A stretch of DNA of 64,000 nt from Bradyrhizobium glycinis (GTDB lineage: Bacteria > Pseudomonadota > Alphaproteobacteria > Rhizobiales > Xanthobacteraceae). The stretch spans positions 62,001-126,000 of the forward strand of contig NZ_JACCHQ010000002.1 of NCBI RefSeq assembly GCF_016031655.1, written 5' to 3'. The notes below the pieces were generated by a model. That model did no database searches and was not told the origin of the DNA. It worked only from the letters and a program-made list of their open reading frames with translations. Positions 53,461 to 61,505 of the stretch are shown piece after piece. Made by a program: the position numbers and the translations under genes. Numbering within the stretch: position 1 is the first letter of the stretch; each line of letters begins with the position of its first letter.

Positions 53461-54327
53461 TCAGGCACCGAACCGCCGTTCCAGCAACTTTCGCGCGGGC
53501 GGCAACGGCCCTTTTTCATTGGTTCCATGGCTGTCGAGCCATTGTTCGGACGGAGCAAGCAGCGCGCGATAGATCTCGCCGCAGAGTTCGCGGGCGGCCC
53601 TGCCCGGCCAGTCCGGCGGCAGCAGGTTCTGGGGCAGCAGCGGATCGCGCAGCACGACGCGGCGGTAATGATGGATCAAGAGGATCCGCGCGGTGAATGC
53701 GTCGGCGTCGGACAAATCGGTACCGCGCGCGATCGCGGCGCGCAGCGGCTCGAAGGTCTTCATGAATTTCAGATAGGCGTCCGCGGTCCGATCGAGCGGC
53801 CAGCTCGCGCTGAGCAGACGGCGGCCGCTGTCGTCTTCCGCCGAGACTTCGAGCCGGATCGCGGCCGCCGCCTCATCCGGCACCGGCACGCCCGATGGCG
53901 CGACCCACACGCCCGGCAGCGGGGTGCCGAAGCCGGCATTGCGCAGCGCTTCGCGCGAAGCGTCGCGATCCCCGCCATTGCCGATCAGCAGCAGCTCGAA
54001 GCGCCCCGTCCAGTCGGAGGGCGGCGGATCGTAGATGTGGCGCGTCGCGGCCTCGAACGTCTGGCGGCCCTTGTCGGCCAGCCGATAGAAGCTGTTGCGG
54101 CCGACCTTCTCGCGCGTCAGCCAGCCATCTGCGGCAAGCCGCGACATCGCGGTGCGCACCACGCCACTATCGATATCTAGGCTTTGGAAGAATTCCAGCA
54201 GCGTGCCGAGCCACACCGAGCCACCGCGCGGCACGATGGCGTCGCCGAACACGGTGATAACGATGGAGCCGGTACGCGAGGGCTCGCGCTTGAGCTGGTC
54301 GATGATGCGGGAGAGCGGGTGCGCCAT
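53461..54327 (-). CDS. paaX: Phenylacetate-responsive repressor PaaX
   Basis: A 288-residue GntR-related repressor of the paa genes, relieved by phenylacetyl-CoA. The N-terminal winged helix reads SIVITVFGDAIVPRGGSVWLGTLLEFFQSLDIDSGVVRTAMSRLAADGWLTREKVGRNSFYRL, a well-conserved PaaX domain. The central and C-terminal domains follow (WTGRFELLLIG, RRVVLRDPLLPQNLLPPDWPG). I start at MAHPLSR (ATG 54327). The gene is immediately upstream of paaA on the same strand with only 75 bp between, so it may be expressed both alone and with the operon. Confidence 0.94.
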   Translation of the reverse strand: MAHPLSRIIDQLKREPSRTGSIVITVFGDAIVPRGGSVWLGTLLEFFQSLDIDSGVVRTAMSRLAADGWLTREKVGRNSFYRLADKGRQTFEAATRHIYDPPPSDWTGRFELLLIGNGGDRDASREALRNAGFGTPLPGVWVAPSGVPVPDEAAAAIRLEVSAEDDSGRRLLSASWPLDRTADAYLKFMKTFEPLRAAIARGTDLSDADAFTARILLIHHYRRVVLRDPLLPQNLLPPDWPGRAARELCGEIYRALLAPSEQWLDSHGTNEKGPLPPARKLLERRFGA

Positions 54328-54399
54328 GCGCGAGCCATAGCGCGTTTGATGCGGGCGCGACAATGGACGGGCAGCGCTTTCGCGGAGAGCTCTTGAGTC

Positions 54400-54543
54400 T
54401 CCCTCTCCCCGTTCTTACGGGGGAGAGGGTCGGGGTGAGGGGCTGCATCCGCAAACTCGCTAGCAGATGGACTCGCGGAGAGTCCCCCTCACCCGGATTG
54501 CATCTCCGATGCAATCCGGCCTCTCCCCGCAGGCGGGGAGAGG
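54400..54543. repeat. Cluster of three inverted repeats (CCTCTCCCC type)
   Basis: Three hairpins follow one another: CCCTCTCCCC / GGGGGAGAGGG at 54400-54429, GGATTGCATC / GATGCAATCC at 54495-54517, and CCTCTCCCCGC / GCGGGGAGAGG at 54520-54543. The last abuts the stop codon of the alpha/beta hydrolase gene and may serve as its terminator. The rest is the upstream region of paaX. Confidence 0.75.
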
Positions 54544-54550
54544 CAAGACA

Positions 54551-55321
54551 TCACCGATGCGGATCGGGATACACCACGCTCCGCCAGCCACTGCGGTCGA
54601 ACGGGCGCCATTGGCCTTCCTTCTGCGCGAGGCGATCGGCCACGGCATAGACCGCGGCGGGATGATGGCCCATGCCGCAATGGCTGCTTTCGACCTCGAT
54701 GCTCTCGGTCTGTGCGCCCGATTTCTCCATGCAGCCCTGCCAGGCGCAGACGCCGTCGGTGCGGCTGAAGATGGCGGTGGTCGGCACCGGCGGCGGCACG
54801 GCGAGCTCGCCGCCAAAACGCGGATCGACCTCGTCAGCCTTGCGCCCGCTCGCCCATTCGTAGACGCGCCAGGCATTGGTCGAGCGCGGATCGCCGGCGA
54901 ATGGGCTGCCGAGCGTGATCACCTGGCGCACGCGCTCCGGCATCATCTTGGCGAGCTGGCGCGCATAGAGGCCGCCAAGGCTCCAGCCAACCAGGCTAAT
55001 CTTGCGGCCGTGCGTGTCGCTGAGCTCATGGACCAGATCGACCATGGCGTCCTGAACGCCCTCGCGCAGGCCATAATTGCGTCCCTGGCGCCAGCCGCTG
55101 ACCGGATAGCACTTGCTGGTCAGGAACGCGCGCAGCGCGCGTGTGGAGACATCGGAAGCCACGAGGCCCGGCAGCACCAGCACCGGATGCCCATCGCCGC
55201 GCGGCGCAAGGCTCAACAGCGGAAGCGCGCCGAGGAATGCGCCGAACTCGTGGATCGCGCGCCCCTCCAGAAACATCAAGGTGCGGGACGGCGGACGCAG
55301 CGTCTGGGCAGTAGCGGTCAT
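54551..55321 (-). CDS. Alpha/beta hydrolase (triacylglycerol lipase-like)
   Basis: A 256-residue hydrolase starting MTATAQTLRPPSRTLMFLEGR. The oxyanion strand is VLVLPGLVASD near residue 45. The nucleophile elbow GWSLGGLYARQLA is near residue 112, with an aspartate and histidine later (CAWQGCMEK and SHCGMGHHPAAVYAVADRLA). The pattern resembles esterases or lipases acting on whole small lipids. No signal peptide. The family is broad and the substrate is unknown. I start at the ATG at 55321. Upstream in-frame codons lack conservation. Confidence 0.84.
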   Translation of the reverse strand: MTATAQTLRPPSRTLMFLEGRAIHEFGAFLGALPLLSLAPRGDGHPVLVLPGLVASDVSTRALRAFLTSKCYPVSGWRQGRNYGLREGVQDAMVDLVHELSDTHGRKISLVGWSLGGLYARQLAKMMPERVRQVITLGSPFAGDPRSTNAWRVYEWASGRKADEVDPRFGGELAVPPPVPTTAIFSRTDGVCAWQGCMEKSGAQTESIEVESSHCGMGHHPAAVYAVADRLAQKEGQWRPFDRSGWRSVVYPDPHR

Positions 55322-55509
55322 CAATGTTTTCCCTGAAGAGGCGCCGGCGGGGATGCCGGGAAATGGGTATGAATTCCAACACGCCGGCTTCTTGATCGTT
55401 CCGCAGCGCAGCATGAATCAGCTAGGCGGCCGGTTCCCAACATTCAAGCGGCAGGGACGCGCGGCGACAATAGGCCCGCGCGTTAATGCTAACGGCCGTG
55501 ACGCAAAAG

Positions 55510-56796
55510 TCACAACAATCGGAGCAGGGATTCTACGGTGTAGAGCGCGAGCCCGGCGAGCCCGCCGATCAATGAGCCATTGAAGCGGATGTATTGCAGG
55601 TCGCGGCCGATGTTGATCTCGATCAGCGAAATCAGCTGCGTCATATTCCACGCCTTGACCTGATCGGAGATGAAGGTCGAGACGCCGCTCTTCTGGTCTG
55701 CGACGAAGCTGCGCAGTACGGTCACGAGACCCTTGTTTATCTCGCCGCGCAGCTCGGCATCGCTGGCGAGCGCCTCGCCCGCCGAGACGAACATCCCGGC
55801 GAGATGATGTTGCAGCACCTGCGTCTCGCCGCTCGCGCTGCGCTCGATGAAGGAGCGGGTGTTGGCCCAGACGGTGCGCGCGAGATCGGCGAGCTCGGGC
55901 CGCGCCAGCAGGTCGCGCTTCAATCCGTCGATGCGGTCGATATAGGACTGGTCGGTGCCGAGCCGGTCGACGAAGCTCAGCACCATGCGGTCGAACTCGC
56001 CGCGAAACGGATGCTTGGGATCGCTGCGCACTTCGTTGAAGAAGGCGGTGGCGGAGGCCACGATCTTGTTCACCAGAAACTTGTCGGCGCGATAAAGCTT
56101 GAGCAGGGTCGGCAATTCCGCGCGCACCTTCTCGCGGATCATCGCCATCGTCTCTGCCTGGTTCAAGGTCTCGTGCATCACGCGCAGGAGATCGTCGAAC
56201 AGGATCTGGTGCCGTCCCTCCGCGACGAAGCCGCGCAGCGTGCCGGCCGCGAGAGGGGCAAGGTCGATTGCCTGGAGCTGCGAGGACATGCGGCGGATGA
56301 TGAATGTCATCAGGCCGGAGCTTTCGGTTGCGGACACGGCCTCCGGCAACAGACGCAGCGCAAAGCGCGCGAGGTCGTCGCTGCGCTTGCGGTCGCGCAG
56401 CCAGTCGGCGACGAAGGAGCCGAAATCGATCTCCTTCAGCTTGGCCTCGACGGGACCCGCCTCGAGAAAATGCACCTGGATGAATTCGCCGAGCTTGTCG
56501 GCGATGCGGGCCTGGTTGCTCTGGATGATCGCGGTGTGCGGGATCGGCAGGCCGAGCGGCCGTTTGAACAGCGCCACCACGGCATACCAATCGGCGAGCC
56601 CGCCGATGGTGGCGGCTTCCGCAAAGGCGGCAATGAAGCCGAACACCGGATGCACGGGCAGCAGCCACTTTGCGATGACGAACAGTGCCAGCGTCGAGGC
56701 CAGCACCAAAGTCGCGAGCGCCTTGACGCGGCGGAGCTCGGCCGCGCGTGCGGCATCGCCGGGGGTGTCGAAGGAGAAGGTGACAGACGAGTCCAT
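55510..56796 (-). CDS. DUF445 family membrane protein
   Basis: A 428-residue protein with one or two N-terminal helices (LATLVLASTLALFVIAKWLLP near residues 25-45, then FGFIAAFAEAATIGGLADWYAVVALF) and one near the C-terminus (SLIGGLAGLALYTVESLLRLL). The long middle is helical and soluble. The DUF445/YheB-type hallmarks GGLADWYAVVALFKRPLGLPIPHTAII and LQYIRFNGSLIGG are present. Function is unknown. It lies downstream of the phasin gene, separated by a repeat. I start at the ATG at 56796. Earlier codons fall in the repeat. Confidence 0.88.
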   Translation of the reverse strand: MDSSVTFSFDTPGDAARAAELRRVKALATLVLASTLALFVIAKWLLPVHPVFGFIAAFAEAATIGGLADWYAVVALFKRPLGLPIPHTAIIQSNQARIADKLGEFIQVHFLEAGPVEAKLKEIDFGSFVADWLRDRKRSDDLARFALRLLPEAVSATESSGLMTFIIRRMSSQLQAIDLAPLAAGTLRGFVAEGRHQILFDDLLRVMHETLNQAETMAMIREKVRAELPTLLKLYRADKFLVNKIVASATAFFNEVRSDPKHPFRGEFDRMVLSFVDRLGTDQSYIDRIDGLKRDLLARPELADLARTVWANTRSFIERSASGETQVLQHHLAGMFVSAGEALASDAELRGEINKGLVTVLRSFVADQKSGVSTFISDQVKAWNMTQLISLIEINIGRDLQYIRFNGSLIGGLAGLALYTVESLLRLL

Positions 56797-56812
56797 GACT
56801 GCATCACAGTAC

Positions 56813-56931
56813 TCGTCATTGCGAGCGAAGCGAAGCAATCCAGAATCTTTCAGAGGAAAGACTTTGGATTGCTTCGTCGCATCAGCGCAAAATTGCTGCG
56901 CAATTTTGTCGCGAGCTCCTCGCAATGACGG
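56813..56931. repeat. REP-like palindromic repeat, family A (long form, inverted)
   Basis: The long form in the opposite orientation to the copies at 1578 and 22565. GCGACGAAG-equivalent sequence and the nested hairpin CAAAATTGC-TGC-GCAATTTTG at 56888-56908 lie in the right half. It is placed between the phasin terminator and the DUF445 start. Confidence 0.85.
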
Positions 56932-56938
56932 CGTCGCA

Positions 56939-56967
56939 GAAAAACAAAGGCCCGCCGAAGCGGGCCT
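56939..56967 (-). terminator. Rho-independent terminator of the phasin gene
   Basis: On the minus strand AGGCCCGC-TTCG-GCGGGCCT forms a perfect 8-bp stem with a TTCG tetraloop (56948-56967), followed at once by a T-rich run (TTTGTTTTT). It begins 28 bp after the phasin stop codon. Confidence 0.9.
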
Positions 56968-56995
56968 GAAATTCAGTTTGTGCTCAGGCGCCGGA

Positions 56996-57451
56996 TCAGG
57001 CGGTCTTGCTGTAGACCTTGGCGAAATTGTCCTGAGCGGACTTCGCACCGTTGGCGGCGAGCTTGCCGAGATAGTCGGCGGTCGCCTTGGCGCGGGAGAC
57101 GAACACTTCGCCGCGGGAGCGGAGCAGGCTCGACTGGATCTCGACGGCTTCGCTGACCGACTTGGCGGACGCGAGCTTGTCGATGCCCGAGAAGAACGCC
57201 TCGGCGTCCTCGTAGATCGCCTGCTGGATGTTGCGGCTGATCTTGCCGGCCTCGGTGATGGACTCGGTCACCGCGTTCTCGACGGCGGCGGTCACGCGCT
57301 CGGAGCCAGCGAACACCTCGGCAGCACGATCCTTGGCGGTGTTGGCAGTCTTCTTGACGAATTCGCGGGCGGCCTCGGGAACTTCCAGGTTCTGGATGTT
57401 CTTGAAAGCGTCCTTGAAGCCCTCGAAAGCGGAGTTGGTTTCAGTGGTCAT
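56996..57451 (-). CDS. Phasin family protein
   Basis: A 151-residue helical protein of the phasin family, which coats polyhydroxyalkanoate granules. It starts MTTETNSAFEGFKDAFKNIQNLEVPEAAREFVKKTANTAKDRAAEV and carries the typical FVSRAKATADYLGKLA stretch near residue 122. It is a strong single gene: its own promoter region, GGATGGAGAGAA ribosome site and a classical terminator. The PHA synthase operon is 0.8 kb upstream on the same strand, so granule synthesis and coating are encoded together. Confidence 0.93.
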   Translation of the reverse strand: MTTETNSAFEGFKDAFKNIQNLEVPEAAREFVKKTANTAKDRAAEVFAGSERVTAAVENAVTESITEAGKISRNIQQAIYEDAEAFFSGIDKLASAKSVSEAVEIQSSLLRSRGEVFVSRAKATADYLGKLAANGAKSAQDNFAKVYSKTA

Positions 57452-57545
57452 GGGGTTCTCTCCATCCTCAATGGTCTGAGCTATGGGCTCACCCCGTCCG
57501 CATTGGCCCGGGGCACTGCTTATATGGCACGGTTAATTGTGCGGC

Positions 57546-57617
57546 GCAATAATCGTATTGCACTGCGATATCACGAAATCGTGAATAGCTTGAATGAGAG
57601 GCACCGTGATGCCTCTC
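57546..57617. promoter_or_regulatory. Three symmetric elements upstream of the phasin gene
   Basis: GCAATA-ATCG-TATTGC (57546-57561), TCACGA-AA-TCGTGA (57571-57584) and GAGAGGCA-CCGTGA-TGCCTCTC (57596-57617) stand in a row between the phasin start and the end of the GNAT gene. The first two look like operators (a PhaR-type repressor often controls phasins). The third is a hairpin that could end the phaE-phaC-GNAT transcript. Confidence 0.5.
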
Positions 57618-57663
57618 TGGCGATGGGAACTCGATGATCGGCTCGATCCGGCCCTAATGCCGG

Positions 57664-58257
57664 CTAGTGCTGGACTGCGCCTGGCAGCCCGTATGCCTCC
57701 ATCTGAGCCTGGACCTGCGCGACGTTATGGCCGAGCACGACGATGTCGTGGGTCTTGCCGTCGACGTCACGGACATGGTCCCGCAGCAGGGCCTCGGCCT
57801 TGAAGCCGAGACTCTCGAACAGGGCGATCGCCGCCTGCTGATCCACCGTCATCTGGACCGAGAGCTTTTCCAGGCCCGCGCCGAGCGCGAGCGCAAACGT
57901 CTCCTGCGACAGCGCCTTGCCCACGCCCTTGCCGCGGACCTCGGGCGAAACCACCATCCGGATCTCACCGACATGGGGCGACCAGGAATGAGGATCGCGC
58001 ACCAGCGTGCCGCAACCAACGACCCTGCCCTCTCTCACCGCTAGCAGGCTCTGAATCGCTCCGCGCTCAATCTCCTTGACCCAGGCCGAAAGCACCTTCG
58101 GCTCACTGATGTTGCGCGGCAGGAACAACAAATCGTGAGTCGGCAGGCCCTTGCCGAAGGCCAGCACCGCGGCCTCGTCGGCGGGCGACATCAGGCGGAT
58201 CTCGATAGCGCCGGCATCGGTTGCGACGTGGCGTGGATAGGAACGCTGCTCGCTCAT
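57664..58257 (-). CDS. GNAT family N-acetyltransferase
   Basis: A 197-residue acetyltransferase. The acetyl-CoA binding motif A is MVVSPEVRGKGVGKALSQETF near residue 107. The preceding strand is VGCGTLVRD and the C-terminal part is ALFESLGFKAEALLRDHVRD. The ATG at 58257 overlaps the phaC stop by 4 bp (ATGA), so it is translationally coupled to the PHA synthase. Its target is unknown. A protein or metabolite linked to PHA synthesis is an inference from the operon. Confidence 0.9.
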   Translation of the reverse strand: MSEQRSYPRHVATDAGAIEIRLMSPADEAAVLAFGKGLPTHDLLFLPRNISEPKVLSAWVKEIERGAIQSLLAVREGRVVGCGTLVRDPHSWSPHVGEIRMVVSPEVRGKGVGKALSQETFALALGAGLEKLSVQMTVDQQAAIALFESLGFKAEALLRDHVRDVDGKTHDIVVLGHNVAQVQAQMEAYGLPGAVQH

Positions 58258-59336
58258 GTCGATCTCTTTCCCAGCCAGGAATCCAGTTTCGGCCACAGCC
58301 GCTTCACCGCGTTGGCGCCGGCGACGAGCGAGACGTGACCGCCCTTCAGGATCACCTCTTCCTTGTCAGTCGAGCCGATCTTGGCGATCAGGTGCTTGGC
58401 GGCCTCATAGGGCACGATGTGATCGTGCTCGGCGACCGCATGCAGGATCGGCACCGTGATGTTCTCGAGCTTGGCCGCGCGGCCGCCGACCGACATGGTG
58501 TCGTTGAACAGCTTGTTGTCCCACATCAGGTCCTTGGTGATGGTGCGGAAATATTCGCCGGCGAGCGGCAGCGTGTCCGTCGCCCAGCGGTCGAACATGC
58601 GGTACGACTTCACGAACTCGTCGTTCCAGATGTTTTCCCAGAGCTGGATCTGGCCCACCGTGCGCGAGGCCGGGCGCAGCATCTCGAACGAGGACAGGAT
58701 CATCTCCGGCGGCACGTTGCCGACGCTGTCGACGAGGTGGTCGACGTCGAAATAGCGGCGGTCGGAGAAGTTCGAGAACAGCTTCATCTCGCGGAAATCG
58801 ATCGGCGTCGTGAAGCAGATCAGATTCTTCATCGGCCCGTCCTGGTGGATCGAGCCGTAGAGCAGCGATAGCACGCCGCCAAAGCAATAGCCGATGACGG
58901 AAACGTCCTGCTCGCCGGAATCGGCTTGCACGCGGCGGACGCAATCGGGGATGAAGTCGAGGACATAGTCCTCCATGCGCAGGCTCTTCTCCTCCGGCCG
59001 CGGCGCGCTCCAGTCCAGCATGTAGACGTCGTAGCCGCGTTTCAGCAGGAACTCGATGAAGCTCTGGCCGGGTACGAGGTCGAGGATGTAGCCGCGGTTC
59101 GTGGTTGCCATCACGATCAGCACCGGCACGCGGTAAATCTCGTCCGTCATCGGCCGGTAGTGATAGAGGCTCATGGTGCCGCGCGAGTGCAGCACGTCCT
59201 TTGGCGTCGAGCCGAGCGAGGGGCCTGAGGTCGAGAAATATTCGACGCCCTTGATGCTGCGCTGAATCGCGCGCTGCACCTCGGACTGGATGCGCTCCGG
59301 GATTGAGGCAAGATCAAGTCCCGCCGGCGCGTTCAT
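58254..59336 (-). CDS. phaC: Class III poly(R)-hydroxyalkanoic acid synthase, subunit PhaC
   Basis: A 360-residue PHA synthase, the length of class III PhaC (class I enzymes are near 600). The lipase-like box with the catalytic cysteine is VIGYCFGGVLSLLYG near residue 145. The acid and base lie in ENITVPILHAVAEHDHIVPYEAA and LKGGHVSLVAG. The N-terminal MLDWSAPRPEEKSLRMEDYV is conserved in the family. The enzyme polymerises (R)-3-hydroxyacyl-CoA on granule surfaces. It overlaps phaE upstream and the GNAT gene downstream by 4 bp each. I start at the ATG at 59336. The in-frame extension overlaps phaE. Confidence 0.94.
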   Translation of the reverse strand: MNAPAGLDLASIPERIQSEVQRAIQRSIKGVEYFSTSGPSLGSTPKDVLHSRGTMSLYHYRPMTDEIYRVPVLIVMATTNRGYILDLVPGQSFIEFLLKRGYDVYMLDWSAPRPEEKSLRMEDYVLDFIPDCVRRVQADSGEQDVSVIGYCFGGVLSLLYGSIHQDGPMKNLICFTTPIDFREMKLFSNFSDRRYFDVDHLVDSVGNVPPEMILSSFEMLRPASRTVGQIQLWENIWNDEFVKSYRMFDRWATDTLPLAGEYFRTITKDLMWDNKLFNDTMSVGGRAAKLENITVPILHAVAEHDHIVPYEAAKHLIAKIGSTDKEEVILKGGHVSLVAGANAVKRLWPKLDSWLGKRST

Positions 59337-59713
59337 TTTTGGTCTCCGCCTTCGGACGGCGGACGTTTGGTGCGCGGCGGCCGCGGCGCCGCGCCGGGTT
59401 GCTGCGCGCCCGAATTGGCCGACATCTGGCTCAGCATCGACTTGATCTCGCCGAGTTGGCCTTCGATCGACTGGAGCCGTTCCGCAATGCCGGTCATCTG
59501 CTCGCGGCTCGGCAGGTTCATCGAGAGCAGGTATTTCTCCATGAGATCGCCGAACTGCTTCTGAGCACCTGCAGCTACGCCGCCGGCGCGGTTCATGGCC
59601 TGCGAGAATTCGGGCGTCTCCATCGCCTTGGTCGCGAAGGAGTTGAAACCCTTCTCCATTTCGCCGACCATCTTCTGCCACAAGGCGACCGGATCGGTGA
59701 TCTTGTCGGTCAT
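59333..59713 (-). CDS. phaE: PhaE-like subunit of class III PHA synthase (very short)
   Basis: A 126-residue protein that begins MTDKITDPVALWQKMVGEMEKGFNSFATKAM. It has a coiled-coil-like middle (EQMTGIAERLQSIEGQLGEIKSMLSQMS) and a basic, proline-rich disordered tail (PRPPRTKRPPSEGG). The C-terminal part resembles the end of PhaE, the class III partner that is about 350 residues in purple bacteria. Here most of the protein is missing, yet the gene is intact and its stop overlaps the phaC start (ATGA). Its ribosome site GGGAGGA can pair with an upstream CCTCC. Confidence 0.85.
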   Translation of the reverse strand: MTDKITDPVALWQKMVGEMEKGFNSFATKAMETPEFSQAMNRAGGVAAGAQKQFGDLMEKYLLSMNLPSREQMTGIAERLQSIEGQLGEIKSMLSQMSANSGAQQPGAAPRPPRTKRPPSEGGDQK

Positions 59714-59875
59714 CAGCGTCCTCCCAATGCGGAGGGCTTTGCACCCTTCTTGTCCCGCCATACCACACCGTTGCGCGGTGCCGGTCAACCGGCAAGCAGC
59801 CGGCGCAGCGTCGGACATGCCGCTTCTTCGCGGAACGAAACCGTGCGATACAGCATCGGTCAGCAGGAGGGACCC

Positions 59876-60790
59876 GTGACCGCCCATCACCCGCCCCAGA
59901 CCGTCCGCGCCAACGGCATCGACATCTGCTACGAGATCTTCGGCAACGAGAATGCCGAGCCGCTGCTGCTGATCATGGGTCTCGGCGCGCAGATGATCCA
60001 TTGGGACGATGCGTTCTGCGAGCAGCTCGCCGCACGCGGCTTCCGCGTGATCCGCTTCGACAATCGCGACATCGGCAAGTCGAGCCATCTCACCGGCGGC
60101 AAGCGGCTGACGCCGTTCGAGCTCTTGAAGCTGCGCTTGTTGCGGATTCCCGTCGCCGCCACCTACAAGCTGATCGACATGGCCAGGGACACGGTCGGCC
60201 TGATGGATGCGCTCGGCATCAAATCGGCGCATCTCGTCGGGGCGTCCATGGGCGGCATGATCGCGCAGGAGGTGACGCTGTCGTTTCCGCATCGCGTGCG
60301 CTCGCTGACCTCGATCATGTCGACCACCGGCAATCCGCGTATACCGCCCCCGACCCGCGAGGCCGCCGCGATGCTGATGGCGCCGCCGCCGCGCAGCAAG
60401 GAGGAGTTCATCGTCCGCTACGGCCAGACCTGGAAGGTGCTGCGCGCCGGACATTTCCCGGAAGAGGAAGCGCTTGATCCCGGCCGCGCCGAGCGGGTGT
60501 TCGCGCGCGGGCTCAATCCGGCCGGCGTCGGCCGCCAGCTCCGCGCCGTGCTCGCCTCCGGCAGCCGCAAGGAGCGGCTGCACGCCGTGAAGGTTCCGAC
60601 GCTCGTGATTCACGGCACCGTCGATCCCTTGGTCCGTCCCGAAGGCGGCAAGGACACGGCCGCGTCGATCCCTAACGCAAAGCTGCTGATGATCGAGGGC
60701 ATGGGCCACGCACTGCCGATGCGCTTCTGGCCGGAGATCATCGGGGCGATCGACAAGCACGCGCATGGCGCGGCGGCGCAGGCCGCCTAA
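59876..60790 (+). CDS. Alpha/beta hydrolase
   Basis: A 304-residue alpha/beta hydrolase. The N-terminus reads VRANGIDICYEIFGNENAEPLLLIMGLGAQMIHW. The nucleophile elbow LVGASMGGMIAQEV is near residue 122, the acid is in VIHGTVDPLVRP and the base in MGHALP. The start is a GTG at 59876, directly behind a strong GGAGGGACC. Frames further upstream are antisense to phaE. It is divergent from phaE-phaC. Relatives are annotated as aclacinomycin methylesterase-like or 3-oxoadipate enol-lactonase-like. A role in PHA turnover is only a guess from position. Confidence 0.88.
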   Translation: MTAHHPPQTVRANGIDICYEIFGNENAEPLLLIMGLGAQMIHWDDAFCEQLAARGFRVIRFDNRDIGKSSHLTGGKRLTPFELLKLRLLRIPVAATYKLIDMARDTVGLMDALGIKSAHLVGASMGGMIAQEVTLSFPHRVRSLTSIMSTTGNPRIPPPTREAAAMLMAPPPRSKEEFIVRYGQTWKVLRAGHFPEEEALDPGRAERVFARGLNPAGVGRQLRAVLASGSRKERLHAVKVPTLVIHGTVDPLVRPEGGKDTAASIPNAKLLMIEGMGHALPMRFWPEIIGAIDKHAHGAAAQAA

Positions 60791-60912
60791 GCCGGCCGGT
60801 CTCCTCCCGGTGACCATGTGAGCTGCCGGTGCCTGTCTTAACGGGGGTTCCGATGAAGGCTATAGAAGCCGTCTCAGACGCCAATCAGAGGCTGCGGCCT
60901 CTCGGAGCTCAC

Positions 60913-61374
60913 ATGCATTTCATCATCCGATCCGCGGCAATGGCGGCTTCCATTCTCATGTTGTCTCTCGCTGGCGGCGCCGCGATGGCCGCCAGCGCGC
61001 AGGAAGAGGCCAACCGCCAAACTGTGCTGGCCTTCTATGAAAAGGGGCTCAACCAGAAGGACGCCGACGCCGCCCTCGCCTATGTCGGCAACCGTTACGT
61101 CCAGCACAATCCAACCGCTCCTGATGGTCCGGACGGCTTCCGGAAGTTCATCGGCTTCCTGCGCGAGAAGTTTCCGAACTCGCGCAGCGAGATCAAGCGC
61201 AGCTTCGCGGAAGGCGGCTTCGTCATCCTGCACGTTCATTCGGTTCGCGAGCCCGGCACCAGGGGCCGCGCGATCGTGGACATCTTCAAGCTGGAGAACG
61301 GCAAGATCGTCGAGCATTGGGACGTCGTTCAGGAGATTCCTGAAAACCCGGCGAACGGCAACACGATGTTCTGA
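60913..61374 (+). CDS. Secreted SnoaL-like / nuclear transport factor 2-like protein
   Basis: A 153-residue protein with a signal peptide (FIIRSAAMAASILMLSLAGG, cleaved near AMAASA). An NTF2-like fold follows, with the SnoaL-type pattern NRQTVLAFYEKGLNQKDADAALAYVGNRYVQHNP, FPNSRSEIKRSF and VDIFKLENGKIVEHWDVVQEIP. I start at the ATG at 60913, preceded by GGAG at the right distance. The earlier in-frame ATG at 60853 would spoil the signal peptide. Such small secreted proteins are common and mostly uncharacterised. It may bind a small ligand in the periplasm. Confidence 0.86.
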   Translation: MHFIIRSAAMAASILMLSLAGGAAMAASAQEEANRQTVLAFYEKGLNQKDADAALAYVGNRYVQHNPTAPDGPDGFRKFIGFLREKFPNSRSEIKRSFAEGGFVILHVHSVREPGTRGRAIVDIFKLENGKIVEHWDVVQEIPENPANGNTMF

Positions 61375-61386
61375 CATCGCAGCTGC

Positions 61387-61505
61387 GTAGGGTGGGCAAA
61401 GGCGCGCGCTCTTCGCGCGCCGTGCCCACCATCCATCCGCATCCTCGTTGGAGGCGGTGGGCACGCGCTTCGCTCTTCGAGCTACGGCCGCTTTGCCCAC
61501 CCTAC
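61387..61505. repeat. Palindromic repeat, family B
   Basis: Begins GTAGGGTGGGCAAAGG and ends CGCTTTGCCCACCCTAC, with GCGCGCTCTTCGCGCGC and CTTCGCTCTTCGAGC hairpins inside. Its last 4 bases overlap the stop region of the convergent methyltransferase-like gene. Confidence 0.8.

Noticed and set aside
54364..54543. Small protein gene in the repeat cluster upstream of paaX
   Set aside because: Open frames there run straight through perfect hairpins, lack ribosome sites and have no conserved sequence.
55418..56668. A 416-codon frame overlapping the DUF445 gene on the same strand
   Set aside because: It is a frame-shifted reading of the DUF445 gene, with high Arg/Ala content and no family features. 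The DUF445 motifs are in the other frame.
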